This document shows positions 15,916 through 16,701 of a DNA stretch of 16,701 nt, one piece after another; position 1 is the first letter of the stretch; each line of letters begins with the position of its first letter. This stretch comes from Alphaproteobacteria bacterium (GTDB lineage Bacteria > Pseudomonadota > Alphaproteobacteria > Rickettsiales > UBA1997): the NCBI GenBank assembly GCA_016869695.1, contig VGDN01000004.1, positions 1 through 16,701 on the forward strand. Direction: 5' to 3'. Made by a program: the position numbers and the translations under genes. The notes beneath the pieces are model-generated. The model saw only the letters and a program-made list of their open reading frames with translations. It searched no databases and was not told where the DNA came from.

Positions 15916-16320
15916 TCATCTAAACAGCTTGATATAAGGCTCGAAAGCGAAGATGCGGTTACGCTTTTGTCCGGTAATTTCGACTAAAATTTTTAGCCTA
16001 ACGAAGTCATCGATCAGATGAAAAGCAGTCGAAAGATTAATCTTAAAGACCTTCACCACATCAGTTCCATCAACCATCGGATTGCTGTAGAGATGTTGTA
16101 GAAATTCCATCGCCAACGTTTGTTTTTTACCAAGCTTTAAAATTCTTCCTTCAACCTTACTACGCAGTTTGATGATATTTTTGAAGGTCTGAATCGAGTT
16201 TTCTGAAGTTGAGCGGACACCCTCGAGAAAGAATTTAAGCCATTGTTCTAGATCATTGTGAGTTCGGGCGCGCGTCAAATTGTCGCAGTAAAGCGACTTG
16301 TTTCGCTCGAAAAAATCGGA
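15916..16320 (-). pseudogene. Fic-family protein, C-terminal remnant
   Basis: The frame reads SDFFERNKSLYCDNLTRAR then THNDLEQWLKFFLEGV and ends with a winged-helix-like region (KVFKINLSTAFHLIDDFVRLKILVEITGQKRNRIFAF). This is the usual C-terminal third of Fic-family AMP transferases with a C-terminal DNA-binding-like domain. Only about 135 family-like residues remain of roughly 370, and the catalytic HPFxxGNGR motif is absent. The frame stays open to an ATG at 16377, but residues beyond 16320 lie over the recombinase remnant on the other strand and do not look like Fic. The protein end appears natural. I infer a gene cut by a rearrangement near 16306-16320. Confidence 0.75.
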
Positions 16321-16623
16321 ATTACACAGGATGAATATGACAGAAAGGCAACAGAGCTTCGAGAAAAACAAAACCAAATAAATGCCGAGCTAAAGATTCA
16401 CAATGATGCTGATGAGAAGTTTGCAATAATGCTTACAAGCCTGATTTCTTTGGCTTCAAAAGCTTATGAGATTTTTGAGAGTTCGAAAATTGAAGAAAAA
16501 CGACAATTGATCGCTTTTATGTTTTCGAACTTAAGGATAAATGGCGGGAAGCTGCTATTTGACTTGAAGCAGCCATTCAATCTGATAACAAATTTACGAA
16601 GTCATCAAATGTGGTGGAGCTGA
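16318..16623 (+). pseudogene. Serine recombinase, C-terminal remnant
   Basis: The frame reads GITQDEYDRKATELREKQNQ, then an ADEKFAIMLTSLISLASKAYEIFESS block, then KIEEKRQLIAFMFSNLRINGGKLLFDLKQPFNLI. This is the coiled-coil and C-terminal tail of large serine recombinases (resolvase-type integrases). The catalytic N-terminal resolvase domain, the recombinase domain and the zinc ribbon are missing. The frame opens with a GTG at 16258, but its first 20 residues do not resemble the family. The stop (16621-16623) lies inside a tRNA/tmRNA-like 3' end. This is a non-functional remnant of an integrative element. Confidence 0.8.
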
Positions 16624-16639
16624 CGGGAGTCGAACTCGT
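16612..16639 (-). other. tRNA/tmRNA-like 3' end, candidate attachment site
   Basis: Read on the minus strand, this stretch has a T-arm (ACGAG, loop TTCGACT, CCCGT; one mismatch), an acceptor strand CAGCTCC, discriminator A and CCA. CAGCTCCACCA is the common 3' end of bacterial tmRNA. No matching 5' acceptor strand (GGAGCTG or GGGGCTG) lies at tRNA distance, up to about 16690. It is therefore either a 3' fragment left at an integration site or the end of a longer RNA gene running past the window edge. Confidence 0.6.
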
Positions 16640-16701
16640 GACCTTTTGATTCCTGGGCTCAACTTCGTTTCGCCCGCGTCTCACTCAAAACGACCATTTA
16701 G

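Noticed and set aside
6324..16377. A novel defence or toxin-antitoxin system.
   Set aside because: The genes here are housekeeping or envelope genes, and the only effector-like gene (Fic) is a remnant without its catalytic motif.
16612..16701. A complete tRNA gene on the minus strand at the right edge.
   Set aside because: The T-arm and acceptor 3' strand fit, but no 5' acceptor strand, D-arm or T33-containing anticodon loop is found at the right distance, so only a 3'-end-like fragment is claimed.

Overview
The window looks like chromosomal DNA from an AT-rich alphaproteobacterium, most likely a member or relative of the Rickettsiales. The reasons are a lone VirB8-type secretion gene, a short pyruvate dehydrogenase E2 (PdhC style), a MetG lacking zinc-knuckle cysteines, and intergenic spaces filled with small palindromic repeats. 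This placement is inference from protein style; no rRNA is present. A dihydroxy-acid dehydratase and a dihydroorotase suggest more biosynthesis than strictly host-bound Rickettsiales keep.

Layout: 1-215 is a near-perfect giant palindrome that runs into the stop codon of virB8 (minus, 213-851). Divergent from it is a tight plus-strand run: rodA, metG, a secreted barrel-like protein and a ThiF/MoeB-type E1 enzyme (913-5008), with starts that overlap or abut the previous stop. Two tRNA genes follow (Tyr-GUA and Gly-UCC) with a hairpin-forming spacer, then a MITE-like element (5331-5521).

From 5527 to 11654 all genes are on the minus strand. A DUF481-like outer-membrane protein and a small membrane protein form one pair. 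The second group reads, in transcription order, priA, a small secreted protein, a YejE-type ABC permease and pdhC, so it mixes replication restart, peptide uptake and central metabolism. A TalC-type transaldolase (plus) then converges on a pyrC-tatB pair (minus), and ilvD (plus) diverges from pyrC.

The right end (15916-16701) is a decayed mobile-element zone. The 3' part of a Fic gene (minus) and the 3' part of a serine recombinase (plus) meet at their broken 5' ends. The recombinase remnant ends inside a tRNA/tmRNA-like 3' end that looks like an attachment site.

The most distinctive theme is a dispersed repeat family built around GAGTTGT..GAGTTGCAA. It appears in the 92-bp-armed palindrome, inside the MITE-like element, before pdhC's 3' end and upstream of ilvD, and it often touches stop codons. 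Two minus-strand genes (pdhC, priA) also carry in-frame heptanucleotide tandem repeats. I found no defence island, CRISPR array or clearly new multi-gene system.
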